This document shows positions 1 to 6,302 of a DNA stretch of 16,306 nt, piece by piece. Source of the DNA: Planctomicrobium sp. (GTDB taxonomy: Bacteria; Planctomycetota; Planctomycetia; Planctomycetales; Planctomycetaceae). Made by a program: the position numbers and the translations under genes. Below the pieces are notes generated by a model. The model was not told the DNA's origin. It did not search any database and saw nothing but the letters and a program-made list of their open reading frames with translations. The stretch lies in the NCBI GenBank assembly GCA_018659505.1, contig JABJMI010000373.1:1-16306 (forward strand). Direction: 5' to 3'. The stretch's first letter is position 1. Each line of letters begins with the position of its first letter.

Positions 1-262
1 CAACAACTCCACCTTGAGTTGTCTCAACTTCATTCCCGAAAGCATCGATCCTTAAAAACGGATCGCCCCCAAGAAAACTGTAGCGACCAACTTTCTCACC
101 ACCGACAACACTTTCAAACAAGAAAGACTGACTCGACCAGTTCGCTTTGTAGAACGCCGTTACGGGAGTCAATGTGTCGCTGTAAAGCTTGCGATAAACG
201 GGAACCAGTTTCCCTTGAACCGCGTTTGCCTGGAATTGCTCGAACGAAGAAGGATGGTGCAT
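1..262 (-). CDS. trpE: Anthranilate synthase component I, N-terminal part (partial)
   Basis: This gene enters from the left edge and only its first 87 codons are present. Anthranilate synthase component I converts chorismate to anthranilate, the first committed step of tryptophan synthesis, using ammonia from the glutaminase subunit TrpG; it is cytoplasmic. The translated start contains the family's N-terminal signatures: LVPVYRKLYSDTLTPVTAF near residues 19-37, then SFLFESVVGGEKVGRYSFLG near 46-65, followed by DPF. The chorismate-binding C-terminal domain lies outside the window. The ATG at 262 is the first in-frame ATG after an in-frame TAG upstream, and it has only a weak purine stretch before it. 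PabB and other chorismate-binding paralogues share this fold, but the ESV-GGEKVGRYSF-G pattern is typical of TrpE. No leader peptide or attenuator could be recognised upstream. Confidence 0.9.
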   Translation of the reverse strand, partial: MHHPSSFEQFQANAVQGKLVPVYRKLYSDTLTPVTAFYKANWSSQSFLFESVVGGEKVGRYSFLGGDPFLRIDAFGNEVETTQGGVV

Positions 263-563
263 TGCCGTCGCCTGACTTTTGGTGGAGCCGATTATCTTAG
301 CGACTCGCTATTCAGTCTCAATGCGTTCGTGGTGGATTATTTTCCAGAGGCACTAGAGCATTTCTAAAATTGGTCTTAACAGTTCTGTCTCGTGGCGCTA
401 GTGTATTAACCTGTGGAAACGTACTTCGCGGACAAGAGAAGCATTGGAAATGCTCTAAACCCAACCGAATACTGCGTTGCACATAGAAAATTTCGTATGT
501 GACGCTCCATTTGATAGTTTTCGTCCCTGAAATCCATCCGTATACTCTTGATATTTTACCTCG
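263..563. other. Intergenic region with a repeat copy and no gene
   Basis: About 300 bases separate the trpE start from the end of the beta-propeller gene upstream. I see no credible coding frame. The region holds a 104-base MITE-like repeat (354-457, listed separately) and must also hold the trpE promoter unless transcription reads through from upstream. No clear sigma-70 promoter or T-rich terminator hairpin stands out. Confidence 0.6.
354..457 (+). repeat. MITE-like repeat, copy 1, perfect 11-bp terminal inverted repeats
   Basis: The element begins with tagagcatttc and ends with gaaatgctcta, an exact 11-base inverted repeat. A second copy, in opposite orientation, lies at 6180-6281. The shared interior includes long identical stretches such as attggtctta, cagttctgtctcgtggcg, tgtggaaacgta and ttcgcggacaagagaagcat. 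The right end also folds locally (agcatt-gga-aatgct). Both ends carry the dinucleotide TA, as expected if TA were the duplicated target, a habit of IS630/mariner-type transposases. No transposase is encoded, so any mobility would be in trans. The IS630 link is inference. Confidence 0.8.
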
Positions 564-2030
564 TCACTCTTTCACAAGATAATTCAATGTGTAATACGCT
601 TGTGAATGCAACAAGGGATTGCCCTCTGAGGAGCGGACTCCGTATGCGTTCAACTCATGAACGTGACCTCTCTGAAGTCCGTCTATTTTCAGATGAACAG
701 ACATGCGATCTTCTGAAACTGTGGCTGATTCAACTTTGGGAGTTGTGTGGTCGACTTCCGGACTCCCGTAACTTGCCTGGAAGATATAGGTATAAGTTCC
801 CAGATCGTATTGGGCGATGTCTTTGGCAGATTCTGGATCGACTGGTTGTGTGAAGACAAGTTCGAAACCATCCGACTTGGCGTTCATTTCGAGAATCTCG
901 AAGGGGACTTTTTTCGTCCAATCAACACGTTCGACAGCAAAAGGCAAATTCCCTCGCGACCCCCAACCTCGATTTGTCCCGCCGACAAACATCGCTCCCT
1001 GTGGAGACGATTCAACACCCAGAGTTCCGGAGCCAAAGCCTTCTCGAAACGGGAAACAGGCTCCCTGGTAGTGACCGTCGACTTTCTCAAGATAGACGCG
1101 CATGACCGTGCTGAATGTCTGGTCACCGACAAAAAGTTGTCCAGCGAATGGACCAAACTGACCATCAGAAAGGTCGCAAGCGATGCCGCTCGCTGAATGC
1201 CCCATTTTCTTGTACGGAAACAAAATTGCAGGCGGTTCATATTCAGGAATCTTGTCGGCTTCGACGACGAATCGGCTGCCAGACTCTGGTTCTTGAGGTT
1301 TCGGTCCCATCGCTTTCTCTGCGAGTTTGTACCATTCGAAACCACCCGGATGTCCCACGAATTTCCCTGGAATTAAATGCTTCAATCCACAGGTTCCATT
1401 CCATGGTCCTTGATTGTCTGTATAGAAGGCATCTCCCGCAGCGTTGAATGCCATGCCGCCCGGTGAACGAATTCCACTTGTTGTGGGGATCATCTCACCT
1501 TCTGGAGTAATTCGCACACACCAGCCACGATACGGGACGTTACTCGAGAATGAACCTGTCAGACAGAGGGTGATCCACAGATTGCCTTCTTCGTCGAACT
1601 TCGTTCCAAACGCATATTCGTGATAGTCTCCGGAAATCTCCCAGTCATCGTTAACAATTTCAAACCGGTCAGCCTTTCCGTCTCCATCTGAATCTTTGAT
1701 TCTCGAAACGTCTGTTCGCTGCACAACATACAACCAGCCATCATGTTCTGCCATGCTCAGCACTTCGTGTAACCCGTGAGCATATCGACTGAACTGAGTC
1801 GCTTTCACTTCCTCGGCAAAAGGATCGCTGATCAGCCAGATTTCACCACGCCGTGAAGCGACAGCGAGTTTTCCATCCGGCATAAGCTGAAACGAACTTG
1901 CTTCGAGGACAACCCCTTCAGGAACTTCAAAGCGAGTGATCGGGTAAAAGTCGTCTTCAGAAGGAGATTGCGCTAATACCGAATTGAATCCAGAAGAGAC
2001 AAACAGCAAACCAAATAACAAAAATCGCAT
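564..2030 (-). CDS. Secreted beta-propeller protein, glucose/sorbosone dehydrogenase-like
   Basis: This 488-residue protein starts with a Sec signal peptide ([20 protein letters not shown], residues 1-20, followed by QSPSED), so it is exported. Residues about 30-370 have the repeating strand pattern of a six-bladed propeller of the sugar/sorbosone dehydrogenase type common in planctomycetes: [19 protein letters not shown] (48-66), [10 protein letters not shown] (145-154), a GHPGGFEWY loop (226-234) and [16 protein letters not shown] (297-312). A calcium-binding-like [12 protein letters not shown] loop lies at 113-124. Residues 375-488 look like a separate Ig-like or SbsA-like C-terminal domain. 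An upstream in-frame ATG at 2168 is rejected because it would overlap the next gene and bury the signal peptide. The flavin-reductase gene ends 64 bases upstream, so the two may be co-transcribed. Enzyme activity and the PQQ cofactor are unproven; it could be a non-catalytic binding protein. Confidence 0.8.
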   Translation of the reverse strand: MRFLLFGLLFVSSGFNSVLAQSPSEDDFYPITRFEVPEGVVLEASSFQLMPDGKLAVASRRGEIWLISDPFAEEVKATQFSRYAHGLHEVLSMAEHDGWLYVVQRTDVSRIKDSDGDGKADRFEIVNDDWEISGDYHEYAFGTKFDEEGNLWITLCLTGSFSSNVPYRGWCVRITPEGEMIPTTSGIRSPGGMAFNAAGDAFYTDNQGPWNGTCGLKHLIPGKFVGHPGGFEWYKLAEKAMGPKPQEPESGSRFVVEADKIPEYEPPAILFPYKKMGHSASGIACDLSDGQFGPFAGQLFVGDQTFSTVMRVYLEKVDGHYQGACFPFREGFGSGTLGVESSPQGAMFVGGTNRGWGSRGNLPFAVERVDWTKKVPFEILEMNAKSDGFELVFTQPVDPESAKDIAQYDLGTYTYIFQASYGSPEVDHTTPKVESATVSEDRMSVHLKIDGLQRGHVHELNAYGVRSSEGNPLLHSQAYYTLNYLVKE

Positions 2031-2094
2031 CTCGCAATTCCTCAATAATTGAACTTCAATGAGCTTATGCAGTGAGAAAGTTGGCTTGTTGGAA

Positions 2095-2580
2095 TCAATA
2101 GCCGAACCCGTTCTTCCTGATGTGTACGAAAGGTTTTTCGGCTTCCAGTTTATCACCTGGTCGACCATCCGTTAATTCAACAACATAAATCATATGATCG
2201 CCTCCAGGGACTGCTGCTTTGACAATCCCTTCCAACCAACCTAATGCATCGCTCAATACGGTGAGACCTTTCTCGGTCGTCGCTGTGAATAATCCTTCAA
2301 ATGCAGGTTCTCCCGGTTCAAAACCTTTCCCGAAATGCCCCAGTAAATTCTTCTGGGACTCTCCTACCAAGCTGAGTGCAACTGGAGCACCATCTTCCAG
2401 CCAGTCGTTGATGTAGCGTTTTGTATTGACTGCGACTGTTAAAGTCGGAGGTTCAAACGAAGCCTGCTGCACCCAACTCGCCAGCATCCCAGTCTGCTCA
2501 CCCTCTGGACCGCGGGCAGTCAGAATAAAGACTCCACTCGGGATTCGACCCAGAACTGGACCAACTTGTTCCTTATTCAC
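2095..2580 (-). CDS. Flavin reductase-like FMN-binding split-barrel protein
   Basis: This 161-residue protein matches the flavin reductase-like family, small FMN-binding split barrels that either reduce flavin with NAD(P)H or act as FMN-dependent oxidoreductases in the cytoplasm. Recognisable parts are [12 protein letters not shown] (11-22), [21 protein letters not shown] (31-51, FMN phosphate region), [11 protein letters not shown] (126-136) and a C-terminal [12 protein letters not shown]. The length is typical of single-domain members. The start is a GTG preceded by AGGAAG at seven-base spacing, one of the best ribosome sites here. The secreted beta-propeller gene follows 64 bases downstream on the same strand. 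No partner monooxygenase is visible in the window, so its physiological substrate is unknown. Confidence 0.85.
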   Translation of the reverse strand: MNKEQVGPVLGRIPSGVFILTARGPEGEQTGMLASWVQQASFEPPTLTVAVNTKRYINDWLEDGAPVALSLVGESQKNLLGHFGKGFEPGEPAFEGLFTATTEKGLTVLSDALGWLEGIVKAAVPGGDHMIYVVELTDGRPGDKLEAEKPFVHIRKNGFGY

Positions 2581-2587
2581 TTTCGAT

Positions 2588-2593
2588 CTTCCT
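2588..2593 (-). promoter_or_regulatory. Ribosome binding site supporting a GTG start
   Basis: On the minus strand AGGAAG lies seven bases before the GTG at 2580. It decides the start of the flavin-reductase gene, which has no ATG nearby at its N-terminus. Confidence 0.65.
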
Positions 2594-2679
2594 GTTTTCT
2601 TTTTGACTAGTTCGAAGAATCATAAAGAAAGAACAAACAAAACGACACGGACTTCGTGAATTCTAAGAGTTCTGCTGTT

Positions 2680-2704
2680 AGCCAGACACTTTAAGTGCCT
2701 GGCT
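2680..2704. repeat. Palindromic hairpin element in a divergent intergenic region
   Basis: Twelve-base arms agccagacactt and aagtgcctggct pair with one mismatch (a G-T wobble in one RNA strand) around a single central T. The hairpin sits between two divergently transcribed genes, so it cannot be a terminator for either. It looks like a dispersed palindromic repeat or a regulatory site. A smaller palindrome, cttcac-aat-gtgaag, lies at 2756-2770. Nothing else is recognised in the roughly 325-base gap 2581-2906. Confidence 0.6.
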
Positions 2705-2906
2705 TATCGCTCGTGCGCCTAGAACGAAAAATCGATTCCACCAGCGCAACCCGAACTTCACAATGTGAAGAGAACGGTCCACTTGCACTGATTTGTTGTT
2801 TTTTTGAAACACATAACTAGAAAACTCCGCCCACAAGAAATTCATGACCTAATGATTTAAGTAGCTAGAAAGCATTCCCCTTGCATTTCTCGAAAACCCA
2901 ACGGTT

Positions 2907-3146
2907 TTGACAAAGAGACTGTTCATCCCCAAAGCAGGAAGGTCATCTATCATAGCACATACGAACCGAATCGCAGATCATGTTATTCATCCCAGCCAGG
3001 AAGAAATCGAAGCCGAGTGCGAAATGATTCGCGGTCAATGGTCCCCCGAGATCAAAGAGAAACGAATCAAGAATATCCGCTTCGATGAAGCCAGCAAAAG
3101 AGCACAAGCCAACCTGCGATTCCTCGCTGAGTTCGCAGATGCGTAA
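2907..3146 (+). CDS. Small conserved-looking hypothetical protein
   Basis: This encodes 79 residues from a TTG codon (TTG ACA AAG AGA). The central part HPSQEEIEAECEMIRGQW (28-45), followed by a basic stretch SPEIKEKRIKN, resembles a short motif in many small planctomycete proteins of unknown function: P-S-x-E-E-I-x-x-E-C-x-x-I-R-x-x-W. That likeness is from memory and not searched. The protein is hydrophilic, without signal peptide or membrane segment. There is no ATG upstream in frame, and the next Met is residue 41, which would cut through the motif, so the TTG or an unseen alternative start is needed. A frame on the opposite strand (2943-3149) is judged to be its shadow. Confidence 0.6.
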   Translation: MTKRLFIPKAGRSSIIAHTNRIADHVIHPSQEEIEAECEMIRGQWSPEIKEKRIKNIRFDEASKRAQANLRFLAEFADA

Positions 3147-3198
3147 CATTTCAGAAGAATGGAGTCGTCAGGAATCGAAGAATGACAGAAAGTCTTTA

Positions 3199-3376
3199 GT
3201 CACAGAGGTCACCGAGAACACTTAGGAATAGATGAACTCTTACTGAGAGTTCTCTTTTAATCTGTATGAGTAGCAAGTCTCCACGTTCGCGAAAGACAAC
3301 TCAAAAGTGCATCTTTCACAACTCGCTCATGGCAGCATCCAATTATTTTCTCTGAGTCCTCAGTGATCTCTGTGGC
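3199..3376. repeat. 'cacagag' inverted-repeat element, copy A
   Basis: The left arm (3199-3225, gtcacagaggtcaccgaga...) and right arm (3347-3376, ending atctctgtggc) are imperfect reverse complements separated by about 120 bases. The same core words (cacagag, caccgag/cacggag) recur at 3871-3943. The element fills the space where the small plus-strand gene and the minus-strand zinc-ribbon gene converge, so it might also end transcription. I see no gene in 3147-3415. Confidence 0.55.
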
Positions 3377-3415
3377 AATTTCTATAAATCAAAAAGAAGC
3401 AACCAGTTCATTGCT

Positions 3416-3724
3416 CTAATGACTGCGGACTGATTTTCGTCTTGTTCCTTTTTCTTTTTTGCGATGTTCGATTGCTTCCAGTTTCTGAAAGACGAAGCGA
3501 GTGTCGCAGCGCTGACATTCTAACTCTGTGCCGATGCGTTCTGCCTGCAACATGATTGCGTCAATGATTCGATTCCCGCAGAGTCCCCTTTGAATTTCGA
3601 TCCGATTGCCACATTGCGGACAGAAAACGGGAAGTTGCCTCTCTCCGTGGTTAACTTGTGGAACACCCATTTGTGGTGGGTGGTGTGCTGTAAAAGCCTG
3701 CGGAGTGACGTGTGATTCTTCCAT
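3416..3724 (-). CDS. Small zinc-ribbon protein of unknown function
   Basis: This is a roughly 102-residue cytoplasmic protein. Two CxxC knuckles are visible, FCPQCGNRI and LECQRCDTRF, about 35 residues apart, which together form a zinc-ribbon binding site. The N-terminus is rich in His, Pro and Gln, and the C-terminus is strongly basic (HRKKEKGTRRKSVRSH), suggesting contact with nucleic acid or an acidic partner. I chose the ATG at 3724; a GTG four codons upstream (3736) is an alternative and neither has a strong ribosome site. Its function is not recognised. The gene stands alone, flanked on both sides by 'cacagag' repeats, with a hairpin 63-88 bases upstream of the start. Confidence 0.7.
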   Translation of the reverse strand: MEESHVTPQAFTAHHPPQMGVPQVNHGERQLPVFCPQCGNRIEIQRGLCGNRIIDAIMLQAERIGTELECQRCDTRFVFQKLEAIEHRKKEKGTRRKSVRSH

Positions 3725-3786
3725 GAAAATACTCACTATGAAATGACTTAACTGCTTTATTTCAACATGTGAGTGAATATCGCGTT

Positions 3787-3812
3787 AGGTATGACAGCTT
3801 GTTGTCACACCT
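3787..3812. repeat. Hairpin with following T-rich tract upstream of the zinc-ribbon gene
   Basis: Arms aggtatgaca and tgtcacacct pair over ten bases with one G-T wobble around the loop gcttgt. On the plus strand it is followed by gttttatt, which resembles an intrinsic terminator, but no plus-strand gene ends just upstream. Seen from the minus strand it lies 63-88 bases ahead of the zinc-ribbon start, where an operator could sit. It may equally be a dispersed palindromic repeat. Confidence 0.5.
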
Positions 3813-3870
3813 GTTTTATTGAGCAACTAAATTTTTGAAATCCCTGGTTTATTCAAGTCCAGAAGAAGTA

Positions 3871-3943
3871 GAAACACAGAGGCACGGAGTTCACAGAGAA
3901 AGCATAAAGCACAAATTCTGTGTTCTCTGTCCCTCTCTGTTTC
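3871..3943. repeat. 'cacagag' inverted-repeat element, copy B
   Basis: The left arm (3871-3900) begins gaaacacagaggcacggag and the right arm (3916-3943) ends cctctctgtttc. They are near reverse complements around a 15-base A-rich loop. Words are shared with copy A. It lies just past the stop codon of the minus-strand prepilin-peptidase-like gene (3975), so the transcript would form a long hairpin there and could be terminated or stabilised by it. Confidence 0.65.
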
Positions 3944-3974
3944 AAAGATTTTCTCATTCCAATTGCAGTTAGAA

Positions 3975-4985
3975 TCACTTCTTCAAATCAAGCGATTTAT
4001 AGAATTTTAACAGGCTCAATAAGCCCACGAACAGGACCGTTGCCAGACCGAAGGTCAGCAGCAAGGAGACCCAGTCTCCGAAAAAACGGCGGATGGCGAA
4101 GATTGAATCTCGGCTCGGATTCGGAGCAAGTGTTAATGGAACCTCGAACATCCAAATCGCTCGCCAGAAGAACATCGTCACGATAGCGCCCAGTGCCAAG
4201 AACGGACCATACGGCAGCGCCGGTTGATTGCTGACGGCTCTCAGAGTTGCTCCCACGAGAAGTGCAAAGAGCGGAGATATCGCAAAAGCGATGATGGTTG
4301 GCTGCCAGCCAAGATAGGCTCCGATCATTGCCATCAAGTAAATATCACCCGTCCCGAGTGTCGGCATTGATAAGACAAACGAAGAAATCTTTTTCGTCAA
4401 CCAAGCTAAAATCGCTCCCGTGAGCATCCCAGCAAGACTCCAGGTGAGTCCATGCAAATGCTGGTGATTCGCCAGCCAGTCAGGAATGTAAGGACCACTG
4501 AGTTGGGGTTGTTCCTGATTCCAGTCGATCCAGACGTGAACCAGTTGAAACTCACCCGAGGCAGTCGCACCCAGAACTCCAATCGCAATGCCCAGCCAAC
4601 ATGTCCATTCAAGAATAAAGTAGCTGCGCACGTCAGTCGCCGTCACCATCAAAAGCAGAGTGATCAGCGACAAATGGTAAATCACTCTCCAGTTGCGACC
4701 GATTTCGGATGGCAACACGACAGGCGTATGCTGACTTTGAAAACCGAGCACAATCATCACCAGTAAAGCAGAGATGATCCCGCCAAGAAGTCCAACTCCA
4801 ACTGACCAGTAGCCATCTTTTAGTTCACAGTCTCGTAAAGATTTTTTCGTTCCGAGGCACGTCAGCACACCAAAAACAATTCCGCACAACACTGTGAAAA
4901 CCCAAAATGGGATCTCCAAGACGCCGAGAGCAATGTTACTCTGCCACCTGATCAGACTGAACCACGCTGAAATTGTATCCCACAT
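3975..4985 (-). CDS. A24-family prepilin peptidase-like membrane protease
   Basis: This 336-residue multi-spanning membrane protein carries the two aspartates of type IV prepilin (A24) peptidases: Asp118 in TATDVRSYFIL and Asp214 in LGTGDIYLMAMIGAYLGW. The typical LPYGPFLALGA helix (257-267) follows. These enzymes cut type IV pilin or pseudopilin leader peptides at the cytoplasmic side of the inner membrane. The usual N-terminal methyltransferase domain with its CxxC zinc sites is absent: about 110 residues with two or three membrane segments stand in its place. The canonical Pro after the first Asp motif (D-x-R-x-x-x-I-P) is Leu here. There is also an extra C-terminal membrane segment near 305-328. 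The gene starts four bases after the stop of the upstream serine-hydrolase gene, so they form an operon. Its substrate is unknown; no pilin gene is in the window. Confidence 0.8.
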   Translation of the reverse strand: MWDTISAWFSLIRWQSNIALGVLEIPFWVFTVLCGIVFGVLTCLGTKKSLRDCELKDGYWSVGVGLLGGIISALLVMIVLGFQSQHTPVVLPSEIGRNWRVIYHLSLITLLLMVTATDVRSYFILEWTCWLGIAIGVLGATASGEFQLVHVWIDWNQEQPQLSGPYIPDWLANHQHLHGLTWSLAGMLTGAILAWLTKKISSFVLSMPTLGTGDIYLMAMIGAYLGWQPTIIAFAISPLFALLVGATLRAVSNQPALPYGPFLALGAIVTMFFWRAIWMFEVPLTLAPNPSRDSIFAIRRFFGDWVSLLLTFGLATVLFVGLLSLLKFYKSLDLKK

Positions 4986-4989
4986 GCAA

Positions 4990-6123
4990 TTATGCCTGTT
5001 CCGGCTGCTGATTCACGAGTCCCAGATCTTCATAGATCGCAGAGTTAAGTTCTCGAAACCTTTCGTTGTGCAACTCTTCCCCCGGACATCCATTTGCAAC
5101 GGCAGCGACAACCAGTTGATGCTGCGGGTCAGCGAATCCGACTGATGATTGAGCACCACCATGACCGAACGTATTTTCAGATGCGTGCCGACCAAATCCA
5201 TAAGGGACCGTTTCTGCACCGTATTGATTAGAATTGACGATGATGCCATACCCCCAATCGACCTTGTGTTGAAACGTCTGATCAAACATTCCAACTCGCT
5301 GCCTTGATGTCATCAGCTTGACACTCTCTGCTGAGAGAATTTGCTCTCCCGTCGAATTTTGTCCCTCATTTAACAACATCTCGTAAAAAAGTCCCAGTTG
5401 CGAAATTGGACCTCGCATACTTCCCCCCGGTGATGGAGAAAGACAAACCGCAGGTTCATGACCTTTGACTACGTGTAATTCTTGATCTTTCTGATAGTAC
5501 AGAATTCCGATTCGCTCTCCATAAGCTGCGTGGAGATGCTTTGGAATTGTCATCCAGCTATCGACCATACCCAGCGGCTCAAGGAGATCTTGTCTCACAA
5601 TCTGATCAATGACCCGACCATCAATGCGGTGAAGAACTTCCCCCAAAACAAACCAGGACAATCCCGGATCATAGGCAGCCTTCTCGCCCAGAACCCATTC
5701 CCGCCTCATTGGATTTTTATAGATCTTGTCGAGAATCTCGTCCCAATTTTTATGCGGCCAACCTGAAGAAACCGGCCGCAAACCTGCGGTATGTGTCAAC
5801 AGATGAGCAACGGAAATTCCTGATTTCCCATTGGCAGCGAATTCTGGAATGTATCTGGCCACAGGAGATTCCAGCTCCAGACGATGCCGTTCAACGAATT
5901 GCATCGCAGCGGCTGCGGTTAATGGTTTTCCGCTTGAGAGCCATGGGCACAGAACTTGTGAAGTCAGCGTCTGATTGCGCTCGTTTTGTCCAATCGCAAA
6001 GTCAATCACGACTTCACCATTGAGTGACACATAAACCTGCATCCCCAAATGCAATTTCTTAGCGATGCCGCCACGAATGACTTTGAGTGTTTTCGGAAGA
6101 ATTGAATCAGGAGCTTCAAACAT
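4990..6123 (-). CDS. Beta-lactamase-fold serine hydrolase (class C/EstB-like)
   Basis: This 377-residue protein has the catalytic pattern of the serine beta-lactamase-like superfamily: SxxK as Ser63-Ser-Gly-Lys66 (LSSGKPLTAA), the second-motif tyrosine in AAYDPGLSWFVLG (Tyr152), HLLTHTAGL (108-116), and HGG at 322-324 in place of the KTG triad. Members include esterases, D-aminopeptidases and true class C beta-lactamases; HGG, as in EstB-like enzymes, favours esterase or peptidase activity over antibiotic resistance. No signal peptide is seen, so it should be cytoplasmic, unlike most of the family. It is the first gene of a two-gene operon with the prepilin-peptidase-like gene, with a four-base gap. 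Its divergent promoter space is largely occupied by a MITE-like repeat, leaving 56 bases to the ATG. Confidence 0.85.
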   Translation of the reverse strand: MFEAPDSILPKTLKVIRGGIAKKLHLGMQVYVSLNGEVVIDFAIGQNERNQTLTSQVLCPWLSSGKPLTAAAAMQFVERHRLELESPVARYIPEFAANGKSGISVAHLLTHTAGLRPVSSGWPHKNWDEILDKIYKNPMRREWVLGEKAAYDPGLSWFVLGEVLHRIDGRVIDQIVRQDLLEPLGMVDSWMTIPKHLHAAYGERIGILYYQKDQELHVVKGHEPAVCLSPSPGGSMRGPISQLGLFYEMLLNEGQNSTGEQILSAESVKLMTSRQRVGMFDQTFQHKVDWGYGIIVNSNQYGAETVPYGFGRHASENTFGHGGAQSSVGFADPQHQLVVAAVANGCPGEELHNERFRELNSAIYEDLGLVNQQPEQA

Positions 6124-6179
6124 AGAATTGATCTGGCGAAAAATTGGATTTCAAAGTAGGTTAATAAGGATCAGGATTT

Positions 6180-6281
6180 TAGAGCATTTCCAATGCTTCT
6201 CTTGTCCGCGAAATACGTTTCCACAAGTTGAAACGCAACCGCCACGAGACAGAACTGTAAGACCAATTTGAAAAAGTTCTA
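6180..6281 (-). repeat. MITE-like repeat, copy 2, inverted relative to copy 1
   Basis: Read on the minus strand this copy matches copy 1 (354-457) over its full length with scattered substitutions and small indels. The end tagagcatttcc is kept, while the other end has decayed to gttcta within the palindrome gttctagaac (6276-6285). It lies between divergent genes and ends 21 bases before the ATG at 6303, so the promoter of the secretin-like gene must lie within or beyond it. Confidence 0.8.
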
Positions 6282-6302
6282 GAACAGGTACGGAGACGAC
6301 TC

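Noticed and set aside
19..300. Plus-strand frame of 93 codons at the left edge
   Set aside because: It lies antisense to a frame with clear TrpE N-terminal sequence; its own translation has no family-like features.
747..1345. Overlapping frames of about 150 codons on both strands (747-1196 plus, 884-1345 minus)
   Set aside because: Both are out of frame with the beta-propeller gene and have low-complexity, Arg/Ser-rich translations typical of shadows.
2031..2168. N-terminal extension of the secreted beta-propeller gene to an ATG at 2168
   Set aside because: It would overlap the flavin-reductase 3' end and place 46 residues before a clean signal peptide beginning at 2030.
2619..2624. TATGAT-like -10 box on the minus strand upstream of the flavin-reductase gene
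   Set aside because: No matching -35 element at 16-18 bases; a single hexamer in AT-rich DNA is weak evidence.
2943..3149. Minus-strand frame of 68 codons opposite the small 79-residue gene
   Set aside because: The plus-strand frame carries a conserved-looking motif; this one is its antisense image with no recognisable features.
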